DNA of 64,000 nucleotides from assembly GCA_015075405.1 (NCBI GenBank), contig JABTUK010000002.1:62001-126000 (forward strand). The letters are read 5' to 3'. Position numbers and translations under genes: made by a program. The notes below the pieces were generated by a model. That model searched no databases and was not told where the DNA came from. It saw only the letters and a list, made by a program, of their open reading frames with translations. Below are positions 14,464 to 23,029 of the stretch, in pieces. Positions within the stretch are counted from its first letter, which is position 1; each line of letters opens with the position of its first letter. Origin of the DNA: Anaerolineales bacterium (GTDB lineage Bacteria; Chloroflexota; Anaerolineae; 4572-78; J111).

Positions 14464-16338
14464 TTACAGGTCTGATTTCAGTTTTTCGGCGGCGGAGCGA
14501 GTCATGCCTGGCACGGTCAGCAGTTCTTCGATGCTGGCTGCGCGGATGGCGTCGAGCGAGCCAAATTTTTTGAGCAAGGCCCGGCGGCGTTTGGGACCGA
14601 TGCCCTCAATCTCATCCAGGCTGGAATGAACCGCGCTTTTACCACGCAGATTGCGGTGGTAGGTCAAGCCAAAACGGTGAGCCTCGTCGCGGACGCGCTG
14701 GATTAGAAAAAGGGCCTGCGAATGGCGCGGCAGGATGACCGGCTCTGAAATATCGGGCAAAAAAATTTCTTCTTCCCGTTTAGCCAAACCGATAATAGCG
14801 ACAGCGTCGCGCAGTTCATATTCGTCCAGCACTTCCAGGGCGGCGTTGAGCTGTCCTTTGCCCCCATCAATAATCACCAAATCGGGGATAAGCGCCCAGG
14901 AATTCTCGGTGTCAGGTGTCAGGTGTCGGGTGTCAGGTGTCGGGTTGGGGCTGTAACCTTCATCCGACATGCGTTTGAAGCGGCGGCGCAGCATCTCCTG
15001 CATGCTGGCAAAGTCATCCTGCCCCTTAACCGATTGAATTTTGAAGCGGCGATAATCGCTTTTGCGGGGGACGCCTTTTTGAAAAACCACCATCGAGCCA
15101 ACCGTGTTAGTACCTTGTAAGGTGCTGATGTCGTAACACTCGATACGTAAGGGCGGCTCCGGCAGGTCGAGCGCCTGCTGCAACTCGGCCAACCCCTCGG
15201 TTTGCTTGCTTTCGTCGGCGGCCCAGCGAGCGCGCAGGTGAGCCAGGGTTTCGGCAGCATTTTGAGCCACCATTTCCAGGAGTTCTTTTTGCTGGCCCTG
15301 GCGCGGTACCTTGAGCGTAACATCGGCCCCGCGCTTGCTTTTTAACCAATCCCGGATTATCATGAGTTCGTCCACTTCTTCCGGTAGCAAAATTTCCGGC
15401 GGGATGGTGGAAGCCTGATCATAAAATTGTTTCAGGAACGAGGTCATAATTTCGGCGTTGGCCTCGTCAGCAGCACCTTCCAAGACAAAGTAGTCTCGCC
15501 CTACTAATTTTCCCCCTCGAATAAAGAAGACCTGCACACAGGCGTCGCCGTTGGCGCGGGCAAAGGCGATCACGTCTTCGTCAGCGGTCTCAGCATTAAC
15601 CACCTTCTGTTTTTCCACAATTTGGTCAATGGCCCGGATTTGATCCCGCAGGTGAGCGGCCCGCTCAAAATCCAATCCAGTTGAGGCTGCTTCCATTTGG
15701 CGGCGTAAATCGGCCACCACCGGCTCGGTGTTGCCGCCCAAAAAATCGCATAGGTTGTCAATGATCTGGCGATATTCGGCTTGGTTGACCGCGCCAATGC
15801 ATGGCGCAGCGCAGCGGCCAATGTGATAATACAGGCAGGCGCGTTCATCTTTGCCGTCAATGATCCGGGTACAGGTTAAATAAGGGAAGATTTTGCGCAC
15901 CAGGTCCAGGGTTTGGTAGGCCGCCCAGGCTGCCGTGTACGGCCCAAAATAGCGCGCCCCATCGTTGATGAGACGACGGGTAGTGGTTACCCGTGGAAAG
16001 GGGTCTTGCCAATGAACTTTAATGTAGGGATAGCGCTTGTCGTCTTTTAAGCGCACGTTGTAGCGCGGCTGGTATTTTTTGATCAGGGTGTTTTCCAGCA
16101 GCAGCGCTTCCAGTTCACTTTCGGCAATAATAAATTCAACATCGGCAATTTCTTCAACCAGCCGGCGAGTTTTGGGGCTGCTGAAGCTGGCCGATTTATG
16201 AAAGTAGGAGCGTACCCGGTTTTTTAGATTGACGGCTTTGCCAACATAAATAACTTTGCCCTGCGCGTTTTTGTGCAGGTAAACCCCGGGTTTGCCCGGC
16301 AGATTTTTCAGGATTTGCTCGATTTTTTCTGAGGCCAT
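14464..16338 (-). CDS. uvrC: Excinuclease ABC subunit C
   Basis: A 624-aa nucleotide-excision-repair endonuclease that makes both incisions with UvrAB. The N-terminal GIY-YIG nuclease has PGVYLHKNAQGKVIYVGKAVN with NRVRSYF; the UVR motif is around DLRRQMEAASTGLDFERAAHLRDQ; the RNase H-like C-terminal nuclease has RIECYDIS and LVIIDGGKGQL; the tail is a double HhH (IEGIGPKRRRALLKKFG, VPGMTRSAAEKL). About residues 464-477 a short Pro/Thr/Asp insert is encoded by a GTGTCAGGTGTC word repeat, kept in frame. Confidence 0.96.
   Translation of the reverse strand: MASEKIEQILKNLPGKPGVYLHKNAQGKVIYVGKAVNLKNRVRSYFHKSASFSSPKTRRLVEEIADVEFIIAESELEALLLENTLIKKYQPRYNVRLKDDKRYPYIKVHWQDPFPRVTTTRRLINDGARYFGPYTAAWAAYQTLDLVRKIFPYLTCTRIIDGKDERACLYYHIGRCAAPCIGAVNQAEYRQIIDNLCDFLGGNTEPVVADLRRQMEAASTGLDFERAAHLRDQIRAIDQIVEKQKVVNAETADEDVIAFARANGDACVQVFFIRGGKLVGRDYFVLEGAADEANAEIMTSFLKQFYDQASTIPPEILLPEEVDELMIIRDWLKSKRGADVTLKVPRQGQQKELLEMVAQNAAETLAHLRARWAADESKQTEGLAELQQALDLPEPPLRIECYDISTLQGTNTVGSMVVFQKGVPRKSDYRRFKIQSVKGQDDFASMQEMLRRRFKRMSDEGYSPNPTPDTRHLTPDTENSWALIPDLVIIDGGKGQLNAALEVLDEYELRDAVAIIGLAKREEEIFLPDISEPVILPRHSQALFLIQRVRDEAHRFGLTYHRNLRGKSAVHSSLDEIEGIGPKRRRALLKKFGSLDAIRAASIEELLTVPGMTRSAAEKLKSDL
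14908..14947. repeat. Word repeat inside uvrC (GGTGTCAGGTGTCGG)
   Basis: Five tandem-like GTGTCAG/GTGTCGG words, the same type of low-complexity string seen in spacers, inserted in frame between two halves of the UvrC RNase H-like domain. Confidence 0.6.
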
Positions 16339-16372
16339 AGCTTAAATTTTACCACAAAGTTAGCGCAGTGGC

Positions 16373-16388
16373 ATATTGGTACCAATAT
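16373..16388. promoter_or_regulatory. 16-bp perfect palindrome, candidate operator
   Basis: ATATTGGTACCAATAT, extended to TGGcATATTGGT/ACCAATATaCCA with one mismatch per arm, in the divergent spacer between uvrC and the first LPETG surface gene. Confidence 0.4.
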
Positions 16389-16511
16389 ACCATATTCCCA
16401 TCAGCCAACTTTCTTTATACTGGAGGGAACTGTATTTACGCAATCTTTACGCATAAATTCCAGGCAAGTCAATTTAGACCTCATGAGGAGGCAGTTGTAG
16501 TCCTCACCAGG

Positions 16512-16531
16512 TTAGCCGTGGGTGCGGCTAA
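16512..16531 (+). other. Hairpin just upstream of the first surface gene
   Basis: TTAGCCG, 6-nt loop, CGGCTAA, followed by AAAACA, ending 17 nt before ATG 16549. It could affect translation initiation. It resembles no riboswitch I can name. Confidence 0.35.
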
Positions 16532-16548
16532 AAACAATGAGGCAGGCC

Positions 16549-19200
16549 ATGAAAAAGCATATTCGCCTGGTCCTCTGGGCAACGATCTTGGGAGGGATCG
16601 CCAGCCTGTGGATTTTGGTCCAGGCTCAAGCTCAAAGCAATGAGCAGGGGGGGGGGCGAATTGACGCCTTTACATTTTATATTCCTTATCCGGCCGATAT
16701 TCTCGATGACCAGTTTGAAACGGCGTTATCGGATGCCCCTCCAGACCGTCCTCCCTCGTTGATTGATAATGACATCATAACCCTCATCTCCATTGCCCTG
16801 GATCGGGAGGGGAGTGTTATTTATTATGATCATTGGGAGGATGGCTACGAGTCTAATTTGTCCCAACCAACTCAGGCCAGTACCCAAATTTGGGGTGATA
16901 ACAACCCGGCTAATGGTATTCCGCCCGGCTTTACCACCGACCTGTTAGCCACCCCAGGCACAAGCCAAGATGATGTTATCACCTTACGTAATACGGTAGC
17001 GCTGCCGCGTGATCCCGGCGCTTTTTTTTATGATGGGGGCGATCTTTTAACTTCGGAAGGCGGAGCTATTGCGGTAACTCTATCTTTCTGGACCGCCGAC
17101 CCCGGCCCAGGCCCGTTGTTTATGGATGCCTGGGAACTCTATCCTACCAACCGCTGGGGCGCCAGGTATCGTGTTCCGGTGGGTGAAGACCTGGCCGGTA
17201 CCGGGCCTAATCAACGGCTTGGTTTTGATATTGTCGGCCTAAACATTCAGGCGGTAACAGACAATACCAGTGTCCAAATTGACCTGGATAACAGCGGCGA
17301 TTTTGAAACAACAGTGACCCTTGATCAAGGTGAACAGTTTACCCGGTTGGGCACAGAAGGGCCGCCTGGTTCAAATAGTGTGCTGGCGGGGGCAAACATC
17401 CGGGCTTCAAATCCGGTCCAGGTGCATATTTTTACCGGCAACCCGGCCAGCCGGTATGAAGCCCGCGGCTACACCATTGTTCCGGTAGACCAATTAACAT
17501 CCGATTATCTGGCTCCCCGTAGCTCCGATGGGGATTTTTGGCTATTCAACCCCGGCGATGACGATCTGGAGGTCAGAGTCCAAACAGCCATTACCGGCAC
17601 GGAAACCATTATTGTTCCGGCGGATAGCACCATCAAATACCCCAGCGTGGGGTTAAGCGCGGCGACGGGCATGCGTTTCACTGCTACCGATGGGCGGCCT
17701 TTTTCGGTGCTGGCGGCCTTTGATGAAAACGATGTCCAAGATTGGGGCTACGCCCTTTTACCCTTTAACCGTTTAGCCACCCAGGCCCTGATAGGGCTGG
17801 GCCTGGGCAATGTGAGGGAGCCGCCTACTAACAACCAGTCAAGGATTTATGTTACAGCAGTAGAAGAAACCACTATTTTTGTAGATTATGATAACGATGG
17901 CAATGTAGATGCCGAATTTGATGTCTCGCCTTTATCAGAAACCTTTATTACTGACCCCGAAGATAACGATATGACCGGCGCTTTTCTTTTTACCAGCGAT
18001 GAAACGCCCTTTGCTACCGTATGGGGGCAGGATCAAGATGCCGATGGAGCTTTACCCTCGCTTGACGCCGGCACAGGCATTGTGCCTTTGCCTTCGCTGT
18101 TGCTACAAAAAACATTTCGGGTGGCCGAGGATGCGGACTGCACCGGTTCGGTGACGGTGGCCGATGCCGTTGAATTTAAACTCCAGTATTTCAGCCAGAC
18201 CATCAACACCATCCATAATGTGGTTATCACCGATAATTTACCCGCCTCGGTTGCTTATATTCCCAACTCAACCCAATTAAACGGCGCCCCCATACCCGAT
18301 AACTCGGGGGGAACCCCTTTTCCCCTGGATGAAGGCGGCTTGAATGTGGGCGACATAGGCTCGATGGGGACCGGCCTGCTCACTTTTCGCGTGACCGTAA
18401 ACGATACGGGTGTGCCCATTATCAACCAGGCGATTATCAGCTCAGAAGAACTACCTCAAGGGTCGGACCTGGTGGTTATTTTTACCGCCACTGATGCCCG
18501 TAACCCCCTTTACCAAATCGAACAAACCATCATAGATCCAGCCGACGGTTTTGTCAGCAGCGGCCAAACTGTCACCATTAGCCTGAGCATTGCCAATACC
18601 GGCAGCGAAACCATCACCGAATTTTCGCTGCAAGATTCTTTTGACCCAACTCATCTTGCTTTTCAGGGTGCTGTGCCGCCGCCCGAAACCACAGCGCCCG
18701 GTCAGATAGATTGGACTGATTTGACCAATACGTTTGGTGATCTGTCGCCTGGCGCAGTGGCGAATTTAACCGTTAATCTGGTCGTTCTTGAAAACCTACC
18801 GCCTGACCTTACCGAAACGAGTCTCCAGGCTGTTGGCTCTGGAGGAAGGTTGAGTGATGGCACAATTCTGCCCGTCTGTAGTGATGTTGCCGTATTAAAC
18901 ATCAAACCGGCTCAAATTCCAACACCTTCTCCTACACTTACCGCCATCCCCACCTCTACCGCCACCCCCAAGCCACCTGATACCCCGCCGACCCCACCGC
19001 CGCCTTCCACGCCTGCGGGAACCCCTATTGCAGTCAATATCCCTGCCCCTACCTCTACCGTTTTTCCGGTTAACCTTTTGCCGGAGACGGGGCAACGTGA
19101 AACGCCGGGGACCTGGGGTATGGGTTGGAGTTGGCTATTTTTTGGAGCAGTTATTGCCGTAATCTGCTGGTTTTGGCGCAGCTCTCAATTACGGAATTAG
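16549..19200 (+). CDS. LPETG-anchored surface protein with DUF11 repeats (883 aa)
   Basis: An exported protein (start M at 16549; upstream in-frame ATG 16537 possible). A Sec signal is at residues ~5-30. Residues ~38-510 form a large domain beginning GGGRIDAFTFYIPYP with the motifs IYYDHWEDG, FFYDGGDLLTSEGG, DAWELYPTNRWG, YEARGYTIVP and DWGYALLPFNRL. DUF11-like beta repeats follow (VVITDNLPASVAYIP..., ...TNTFGDLSPGAVANL), then a Pro/Thr spacer. The tail is LPETG at 844-848, a hydrophobic segment and a short end, i.e. a complete sortase signal. Probably displayed on the cell wall. It is closely paralogous to the next gene. Confidence 0.85.
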   Translation: MKKHIRLVLWATILGGIASLWILVQAQAQSNEQGGGRIDAFTFYIPYPADILDDQFETALSDAPPDRPPSLIDNDIITLISIALDREGSVIYYDHWEDGYESNLSQPTQASTQIWGDNNPANGIPPGFTTDLLATPGTSQDDVITLRNTVALPRDPGAFFYDGGDLLTSEGGAIAVTLSFWTADPGPGPLFMDAWELYPTNRWGARYRVPVGEDLAGTGPNQRLGFDIVGLNIQAVTDNTSVQIDLDNSGDFETTVTLDQGEQFTRLGTEGPPGSNSVLAGANIRASNPVQVHIFTGNPASRYEARGYTIVPVDQLTSDYLAPRSSDGDFWLFNPGDDDLEVRVQTAITGTETIIVPADSTIKYPSVGLSAATGMRFTATDGRPFSVLAAFDENDVQDWGYALLPFNRLATQALIGLGLGNVREPPTNNQSRIYVTAVEETTIFVDYDNDGNVDAEFDVSPLSETFITDPEDNDMTGAFLFTSDETPFATVWGQDQDADGALPSLDAGTGIVPLPSLLLQKTFRVAEDADCTGSVTVADAVEFKLQYFSQTINTIHNVVITDNLPASVAYIPNSTQLNGAPIPDNSGGTPFPLDEGGLNVGDIGSMGTGLLTFRVTVNDTGVPIINQAIISSEELPQGSDLVVIFTATDARNPLYQIEQTIIDPADGFVSSGQTVTISLSIANTGSETITEFSLQDSFDPTHLAFQGAVPPPETTAPGQIDWTDLTNTFGDLSPGAVANLTVNLVVLENLPPDLTETSLQAVGSGGRLSDGTILPVCSDVAVLNIKPAQIPTPSPTLTAIPTSTATPKPPDTPPTPPPPSTPAGTPIAVNIPAPTSTVFPVNLLPETGQRETPGTWGMGWSWLFFGAVIAVICWFWRSSQLRN

Positions 19201-19650
19201 TTTATTCTTAAAAATTGTCCCATTTGGTTACATTACCAGCAATTCTGTTCATTCTCAATCCCGAATCTTAAAAAAAGAATTAAGGATTTAACCTGCGGTT
19301 TTCTTGACCCTGGTTGTTAGAGGTCAGTTCTCCTGGCTGCTCTCTGGGCGACTAGACCTGCTTTGCCGCAGTGTAGACATATTTTCCATTCAAAAATATA
19401 TTACAATGAGGGTAGCCATGCGCACAACAGACATATCAACACCACCGTTCTTGGCCCAGATTTTACTTTGCTGAGTCTGAACAAAACCTAGATTGACGAC
19501 CTGACCTATCTATTTCCTTTGGGCCTGGCAGTCCGAATACCACCTGATTAAAGCTGTACTACTGTCGGGCCTAACCTTTGGCCGCCCTGGCCAAACAAAA
19601 GAACTGTCAACTTGATTATTACTGTAGTGTAAACCACAAGGAACAACATC
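19201..19650. other. 450-bp spacer between the surface paralogues
   Basis: AT-richer than its neighbours, with no credible ORF, terminator hairpin or consensus promoter. An AAAAATATATTACAAT stretch at ~19396-19411 is the only promoter-like patch and has no good -35. AAGGAA precedes the next ATG. Confidence 0.4.
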
Positions 19651-22506
19651 ATGAAGATAAAAAGACACCTCTACTGGATAACTGTTTTGACTCTAATAGG
19701 GCTTTTGGGCGGCTTAGGATTGCTTGTTCAAAGCAAGGCCGATGAACCAGACTCTAAACCTAACACCCAGGTGTTTTTGCCATTTATTACAACGGGTGAG
19801 GGCGACACAAACCCCACTGACATAACAATCAAGCACATTAAGATTGCCCAGGGCGCTGCCGGCGGAGGGCGAATTGATGCTTTTACCTTCTTCATTCCTT
19901 ATGCCACCGAGTCCGCAGCCGCCCAGTTTAATGTTGGCGCTCCAACAACCGTAGCCCCCAACCTGCCTATTTCTACAACTATCTCGATTGCTGTCAATCG
20001 AGATAACAGTATCATCTATTATGATCAGTGGGAAGATACGCTTGAGGGTGATCTCACCTTTCCCACTCAGACGACGACTTTGGTTTGGGGAGATGGGGAT
20101 CCAACCAATAATACAACCGGCTTGCCCCCTGGAGTTCAACTCTTGGGTATACCTGCCAACGATATTCTCACCGCCGGGACGATTATAACCCTCCGCAACA
20201 CCGTCCCCTCTACGCCGGCAGCACGGGGTACCCCGCCGACGATCTTTTTTGATGGGGGGGATATGTTGACCTCAACAGGAGGCGCATTAGCCGTCAGTAC
20301 CACTTTTTGGACAGATATCGGTCCAGGCATCTTATTTACCGACGCCTGGGAACTGTACCCCACAAATAGATGGGGCACAGATTACATTAGCCCTATTGGC
20401 CAAAACGTAATCAGAGATGGTCCTGACAGTCGGGGTGAGTTTGAAGTGGTTGGGTTGAATGTTCAGGCCGTAGAGAATGATACGGTAGTAGAAATAGATT
20501 TGAATGCCGATGGGATCTTTAGCAATGATGGTATTACTGATCCCGTAACAACGACGTTGAACATGGGTGAACAGCTAAACATAACCAGAACTATTCAGGC
20601 AGGCAGCCATGTGCGCGCCTCAGCTCCGGTGCAAACACATCTTTTTGCCTCCGATCCTGACAGCAGATACGAAGCGCGTGGTTATACTCTGGTTCCATTC
20701 GACCAATGGACCAATGATTATCTGGCCCCCCGCGCTTCGGATGGTGATTTCTGGCTTTATAACCCCAACAATAGTTTTATAACCGTCACTGTCCAATCCA
20801 TAACAACTACTACCAGCCTCGTTATTTCTCCCACCAGCACAGTCAGATATCCTATTGACCCTACCCCTCCTATCTCCGACGCCGATATGAGCGGCGCGAC
20901 AGGCCTGCACTTCACTTCCAACGGACCGGTTTTTTATGGTATAGCAGCGCTTGATGCGGCCAGTACGCAAGACTGGGGTTACGCTTTATTGCCCACCGCT
21001 AACCTGACCAGCCAAACATTGATTGGCTTGGGGGTTGGTAATGTTGATGTCTTAAACTCCCTTCCTTGTCCCCCACCGCCTCGGGGCACTGGCCGTGAGT
21101 CACGCATCTATATAACAGCTCTCAACGACACAACCTTTTTTGTAGATGTCAATAATGACGGCGCCCCAGATATTGTAAATGTTACCGATGATAATGGCGT
21201 AGCCATCCCTTCAGGGCCAGGGAATGGTTACCCCCTTTTAGCGCTTCAAGAACTCTCTATCACTGATCCGAGCGATTGCAATATGACCGGAGCCTTCATC
21301 TATACTGCAAATGACACACCCTTTGCCTCTGTTTGGGGCCAAGATGCCAACGCCGCCGCTGCGCTGCCCTCCATTGACGCCGGGACCAGCATTGTGCCCC
21401 TGCGCTCGCTGGCTGTGCAAAAAACCTTTTCGCTCCTCACGGATGTTGATTGCAGCGGCAGCATTAGCCTGGGCGATGATGTACGCTTCCAATTGGAGTC
21501 CATCAATAACTCGGCCACACCGCTTACCAGCGTTGTCATCACAGATAATCTGCCGCCAGCCCTGACTTATATCCCCGGCACTACCTTTGAAGACAGCGTT
21601 CAGGTGCCAGATAATGGTAGTGGTTCAGCCTATCCGCTGGATGGGAGCGGTCTTAATACCGGGCTGCTTGATCAATTTAGCGCCAGCATTCTCACCTATG
21701 ATACTACGGTCAATAATACCGGCGTGACTATTATCAACCAGGCCAGCGCCAGTTCACCCGCTTTACCGCAACAAGCAGACGCCGTGACTATTTTTGTGCC
21801 AACCGGCAGCCCCACCCCACTCTTAGAAATTACTGAAACCCTCATAGATCCGGCCACTGGCCCTGTCAACCCTGGCCAGGTCATTACCTTCAACCTGACC
21901 ATCACCAATACCGGCAGTACAACCATTACTACTTTACCTTTGGAAGAAACTTACAACACTAGCCATTTAACCTTCCTCAACGCTGATCCACCCCCAAATG
22001 TCGCCACCACCGGGGTGATTACCTGGACTGATTTAACCACTATCTCAGGCGATCTTCAGCCGAATGCGTCCGTTAACTTGACTCTCAGTTTTGTAGTCAA
22101 TCAATTGTTGCCCCCAGTTAGCAATACCAGCCTTACGGCTACGGTCAGGAGTGCTTTCCGGCAGAGCAGCCCTGTCCCTTTAACATGTAGTAATAATGCT
22201 ACCCTGGCTTTTGCTGCCCCTGCCCCTACTCCTACTCCTACTCCTACCTCTACTCCTACCCCGACGCCAACTCGACCAACTGACAGCGGCGGTAATGGAA
22301 ATGGTAACAGAGCCACCCCCACCCCAACACCTATTCCGGTGGCCGCCATCCCGGCTGCGCCCACTGCTCCCGCTATTCCGGTAGCTTTTTTGCCGGAGAC
22401 GGGTCTGCGTGAAGCCGGTTTGGAAAGATGGCCTATCGCTGGCGGCCTTATCCTGCTGGTTTTGGCCGGCTTTGGTCTAGCCCTTCGCTCTCGTCACAAA
22501 GAATAG
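19651..22506 (+). CDS. LPETG-anchored surface protein with DUF11 repeats (951 aa)
   Basis: A paralogue of the preceding gene. It shares GGGRIDAFTFFIPYA, IYYDQWEDT, FFDGGDMLTSTGG, DAWELYPTNRWG, YEARGYTLVPFDQW and DWGYALLP in the same order, then two DUF11-like repeats (…VVITDNLPPALTYIPGT…). The signal peptide is MKIKRHLYWITVLTLIGLLG.... A Pro/Thr-rich linker of TPTPTP type with a Gly/Asn patch precedes LPETG at residues 914-918, a hydrophobic helix and an RSRHKE tail. Probably a sortase-anchored adhesin or sheath component; the ligand is unknown. A strong terminator follows. Confidence 0.85.
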   Translation: MKIKRHLYWITVLTLIGLLGGLGLLVQSKADEPDSKPNTQVFLPFITTGEGDTNPTDITIKHIKIAQGAAGGGRIDAFTFFIPYATESAAAQFNVGAPTTVAPNLPISTTISIAVNRDNSIIYYDQWEDTLEGDLTFPTQTTTLVWGDGDPTNNTTGLPPGVQLLGIPANDILTAGTIITLRNTVPSTPAARGTPPTIFFDGGDMLTSTGGALAVSTTFWTDIGPGILFTDAWELYPTNRWGTDYISPIGQNVIRDGPDSRGEFEVVGLNVQAVENDTVVEIDLNADGIFSNDGITDPVTTTLNMGEQLNITRTIQAGSHVRASAPVQTHLFASDPDSRYEARGYTLVPFDQWTNDYLAPRASDGDFWLYNPNNSFITVTVQSITTTTSLVISPTSTVRYPIDPTPPISDADMSGATGLHFTSNGPVFYGIAALDAASTQDWGYALLPTANLTSQTLIGLGVGNVDVLNSLPCPPPPRGTGRESRIYITALNDTTFFVDVNNDGAPDIVNVTDDNGVAIPSGPGNGYPLLALQELSITDPSDCNMTGAFIYTANDTPFASVWGQDANAAAALPSIDAGTSIVPLRSLAVQKTFSLLTDVDCSGSISLGDDVRFQLESINNSATPLTSVVITDNLPPALTYIPGTTFEDSVQVPDNGSGSAYPLDGSGLNTGLLDQFSASILTYDTTVNNTGVTIINQASASSPALPQQADAVTIFVPTGSPTPLLEITETLIDPATGPVNPGQVITFNLTITNTGSTTITTLPLEETYNTSHLTFLNADPPPNVATTGVITWTDLTTISGDLQPNASVNLTLSFVVNQLLPPVSNTSLTATVRSAFRQSSPVPLTCSNNATLAFAAPAPTPTPTPTSTPTPTPTRPTDSGGNGNGNRATPTPTPIPVAAIPAAPTAPAIPVAFLPETGLREAGLERWPIAGGLILLVLAGFGLALRSRHKE

Positions 22507-22523
22507 CCGTAAAACTCATGACT

Positions 22524-22572
22524 AAAAACAAAAAATCCCCGTTTCCCATAAGAAATGGGGATTTTTTGTTTT
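22524..22572 (+). terminator. Strong bidirectional terminator
   Basis: A 16-bp stem AAAAAATCCCCGTTTC / GAAATGGGGATTTTTT with one G-T wobble and a T-rich tail (TTTTTTGTTTT), 20-70 nt after the 951-aa gene's stop codon. It would end the two-paralogue unit. Confidence 0.85.
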
Positions 22573-23029
22573 CAAGTTCTCATGAGCAATAGGGTGTTTC
22601 TCAAGCCCAAGCAGGCTCGAAAGCTCTCCAACCTACTCTAACCGATAAAAATGTAACCCTTTATCTACAGTATTGGACTTTCGGGCAAATCAAACAAGTA
22701 CTTTTGCGCAAACTTCTGATGACTTTTAGCCCTTCCCAAACATTGTTTTTGGTGTTACAATGAATAAGCCACTATTAATTTAGCTCTTTCTATTCATTAA
22801 TAACTCCTTTTTCCCAAATCTTACCGTAGCCCCATGACCGCCTCCAGTTTCTCTATTTTAGCTATCAATTGAAATAGTAAACTACGGGCGCCGCTGCCAG
22901 TGATACGCTACCGCAAAGTTTTCAATTAGGCTTCAACAAAGAGATTTGAAACCGGTGTTATTATAGGTTGGGTTTTAAGCTATTTCATAAACAAGTTGTA
23001 GTGGATCCTTTTAGGTAGGATTTACACAA
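22573..23029. other. Spacer before the thioredoxin-fold gene
   Basis: No ORF. At 22870-22929 ATTGAAA and TTTCAAT bracket an internal stem with a CAAAG element, a possibly structured leader but not a match to a riboswitch I can defend. TAGGTAGGA at 23012-23020 is the ribosome-binding site for ATG 23030. Confidence 0.3.

Noticed and set aside
22870..22929. Possible c-di-GMP-type riboswitch before the selenoprotein candidate
   Set aside because: The ATTGAAA/TTTCAAT outer pairing and a CAAAG element recall the class, but the GGNCAAAC-hairpin-GGGACGCAAAGC core is not present in full. Kept only as a possibly structured spacer.
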